Positions 62,660-64,000 of a stretch of 64,000 nucleotides of DNA are shown piece by piece. The translations under genes and the position numbers were made by a program. How positions within the stretch are numbered: the stretch's first letter is position 1; every line of letters starts with the position of its first letter. This DNA comes from Tolumonas osonensis (GTDB lineage: Bacteria > Pseudomonadota > Gammaproteobacteria > Enterobacterales > Aeromonadaceae): contig NZ_JACHGR010000005.1 in assembly GCF_014202415.1 (NCBI RefSeq), positions 124,001-188,000 on the forward strand. Direction: 5' to 3'. The notes beneath the pieces are model-generated. The model saw nothing but the letters and a program-made list of their open reading frames with translations, did not search any database and was not told the DNA's origin.

Positions 62660-63184
62660 ATGCTGAATACTACCCGTGCTACCAACCTGATCCAGATAGA
62701 GGTCGTCGCCAGTCATTATTTGTCTCTGGCGAGCCGCCATTTCCGGCGTGAATTTAATCACCCGAGAATTACGCTGGATCAACGGGGACAATGTGCCGGC
62801 ACGGCCCGCCTACGCGACTGGCATATCCGTCTTAATCCGGTTTTGCTGCAGGATAATCAGAGCGAATTTGAGCGGGAGGTCATCCCGCATGAGATTGCAC
62901 ATCTGGTCGTGCATGCCATCTGGGGACGGGTAAAACCACACGGGGAAGAGTGGAAGATGGTAATGCGGGACGTCTTCGGTGTTTCGCCCCGCACCACCCA
63001 CAAGATGGATATCAGTAAAGTTCAGGGAACGCTGTATACCTATCAGTGCAACTGTCAGCAGCATCAGCTCACGGTTCGCCGTCACCGCGCCATAGTCCGC
63101 GGTGACCGGCAGTACTGTTGCCGTCGCTGCGGGGCTAATCTGCAACCACTTGCTGGCGCAGCAGACTCATCCCCTCGCCCGTAA
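62660..63184 (+). CDS. sprT: SprT family zinc metalloprotease-like protein
   Basis: 174 residues. The HExxH-type site is IPHEIAHLVVHAIWG (about 75-89) with KPHGEEWKMVM supplying the third ligand. A C-terminal zinc ribbon has YQCNC and YCCRRCGANL. SprT resembles the eukaryotic SPRTN DNA-protein crosslink protease domain; the bacterial role is unclear. metK-sprT linkage matches the E. coli metK-galP-sprT neighbourhood with galP missing. No clear ribosome site was seen. The last 50 bp overlap the convergent gene. Confidence 0.93.
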   Translation: MLNTTRATNLIQIEVVASHYLSLASRHFRREFNHPRITLDQRGQCAGTARLRDWHIRLNPVLLQDNQSEFEREVIPHEIAHLVVHAIWGRVKPHGEEWKMVMRDVFGVSPRTTHKMDISKVQGTLYTYQCNCQQHQLTVRRHRAIVRGDRQYCCRRCGANLQPLAGAADSSPRP

Positions 63185-63965
63185 ATTCACCGGTAACCGC
63201 CATGTTCCGGATCTGTTCCGGCGTGTGGCAACGAGCGTCATACACCACCACAATACTTTCATCACCCGGTTGCAGAAAATTCTGTTCGCCGAATGGTGTA
63301 TAACGGGTTGCGCCGATACTGATAACCGCCTGCTGCGGATAGTGCGCCGCTTTCAGCAAGGCAGCGATGTCTTCGGCCGGACCTTCATCCTGCTGATGGT
63401 TCATCTTGTCGATCACCCAGTTCAGCAAGGTTTCGTGGAAATAGCTGTATTCGGTTGCCGGACTGTCCAGCCCGTACGCATGGCATTCACCGTTGCGGCG
63501 CAGGAAACTGGCAATATGGTAACGATCCAGTTCGCCACCTGAAGAAAACTTGTCCAGTGCAATCCGCTGCAAGGACATGCCTTTACTGGCGGATCCCCAG
63601 TTTTTCTTTTCGCTGATCTTGCGGGCACCCGGACGACGAATCGAACAGTCATTGAATGCGGCAAACGCCCGTGGCATCAGGGCTTTTACCTGGTTGTTCT
63701 CATATTCGATGTCACAGATCAGGCACACTTCCGGTTCAATCTGTAAATTGTCCGCTCCTTCAGGAAACTGGATATGATCATGCGAGACCGGAAATACATT
63801 CAGGAAGCTGTTTTCAATATGCGGAACATAAAACGGGAAAATGGCCTTCGGCTGAATGGCGTCCTTCACTTTTACATTGACGAAATCGCTGGCTTCGCCG
63901 GCCTGTTCCAGATGTCCGGCAAAATTGCCCGCCACGCCAAAACCAATCAGTCTGGTTAAATCCAT
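63135..63965 (-). CDS. DUF5718 family protein
   Basis: 276 residues, which I recall as a DUF5718-type protein. EPEVCLICDIEYENNQV and AFAAFNDCSIRRPG resemble the active-site blocks of the fumarylacetoacetate hydrolase fold, as do the N-terminus TRLIGFGVAGNFAGHLEQAG and the SIGATRYTPFGE stretch. A metal-dependent C-C hydrolase or isomerase role is therefore possible but unproven. The ATG at 63965 has AAGGAG ten bases upstream. It is convergent with, and overlaps the 3' end of, sprT. Confidence 0.8.
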   Translation of the reverse strand: MDLTRLIGFGVAGNFAGHLEQAGEASDFVNVKVKDAIQPKAIFPFYVPHIENSFLNVFPVSHDHIQFPEGADNLQIEPEVCLICDIEYENNQVKALMPRAFAAFNDCSIRRPGARKISEKKNWGSASKGMSLQRIALDKFSSGGELDRYHIASFLRRNGECHAYGLDSPATEYSYFHETLLNWVIDKMNHQQDEGPAEDIAALLKAAHYPQQAVISIGATRYTPFGEQNFLQPGDESIVVVYDARCHTPEQIRNMAVTGEFTGEGMSLLRQQVVAD

Positions 63966-64000
63966 CTGCTTATGCTCCTTACCGAATGCACACGCATTCT

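Overview
The window is a contiguous stretch of a gammaproteobacterial chromosome. PpsA, PaeA (YtfL), MdlA/MdlB, HrpA, PitA, RibA, FbaA, Pgk, transketolase, MetK and SprT all read as close relatives of the enterobacterial proteins. Gene content and base composition would fit an Aeromonadales-type organism (Tolumonas/Aeromonas-like), but that is a guess from protein resemblance only. I saw no rRNA, tRNA, CRISPR array, insertion sequence or prophage. Most intergenic gaps are short and many convergent pairs are separated by a bidirectional hairpin terminator.

Layout. 1-2 kb: the 5' part of a sugar ABC-transporter binding protein (minus) divergent from a ROK-family sugar kinase, with a perfect 18-bp LacI-type palindrome between them. 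2-13 kb: rmuC, a PAS-GGDEF-hemerythrin diguanylate cyclase, a META-domain lipoprotein, ppsA, an AsmA-family protein, yaeQ and a PAS-GAF-GGDEF diguanylate cyclase. 13-18 kb: cvfB followed by a small accessory patch of unknown genes (an exported protein with four CX3C motifs, a coiled-coil membrane protein, a tandem pair of paralogues) and paeA. 18-24 kb: macrodomain protein, glutaredoxin, a divergent pyruvate-kinase-like protein, a YgbA-type protein, a thioredoxin-like protein, an unknown protein and an MscL with a C-terminal zinc ribbon. 22.8-28.1 kb: a tight plus-strand run of Gfo/Idh oxidoreductase, mepA, mdlA and mdlB. 28-43 kb: cold-shock protein, a 620-residue unknown protein, hrpA, a hybrid histidine kinase divergent from an LTA-synthase-type sulfatase, a Nudix hydrolase, a GNAT protein, pitA, two small genes and ribA.

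The most notable region is 43.5-56.3 kb on the minus strand: a complete Lap-type, c-di-GMP-controlled biofilm adhesin locus. lapB-lapC-lapE encode a type I secretion system, lapG the periplasmic protease, lapD the inside-out c-di-GMP receptor, and then comes a 1467-residue RTX adhesin with an N-terminal retention module and a likely LapG cleavage site, followed by an unknown acidic protein. In the established Pseudomonas model, high c-di-GMP makes LapD sequester LapG, leaving the adhesin anchored; low c-di-GMP frees LapG, which cuts off the anchor. Two diguanylate cyclases in the same window, one fused to a hemerythrin domain, are possible inputs; that link is inference.

56.4-64 kb is a conserved housekeeping block: fbaA, pgk and tkt on minus (with no epd between pgk and tkt), then metK with a recognisable promoter and MetJ boxes, sprT, and a DUF5718-like gene overlapping sprT tail to tail.
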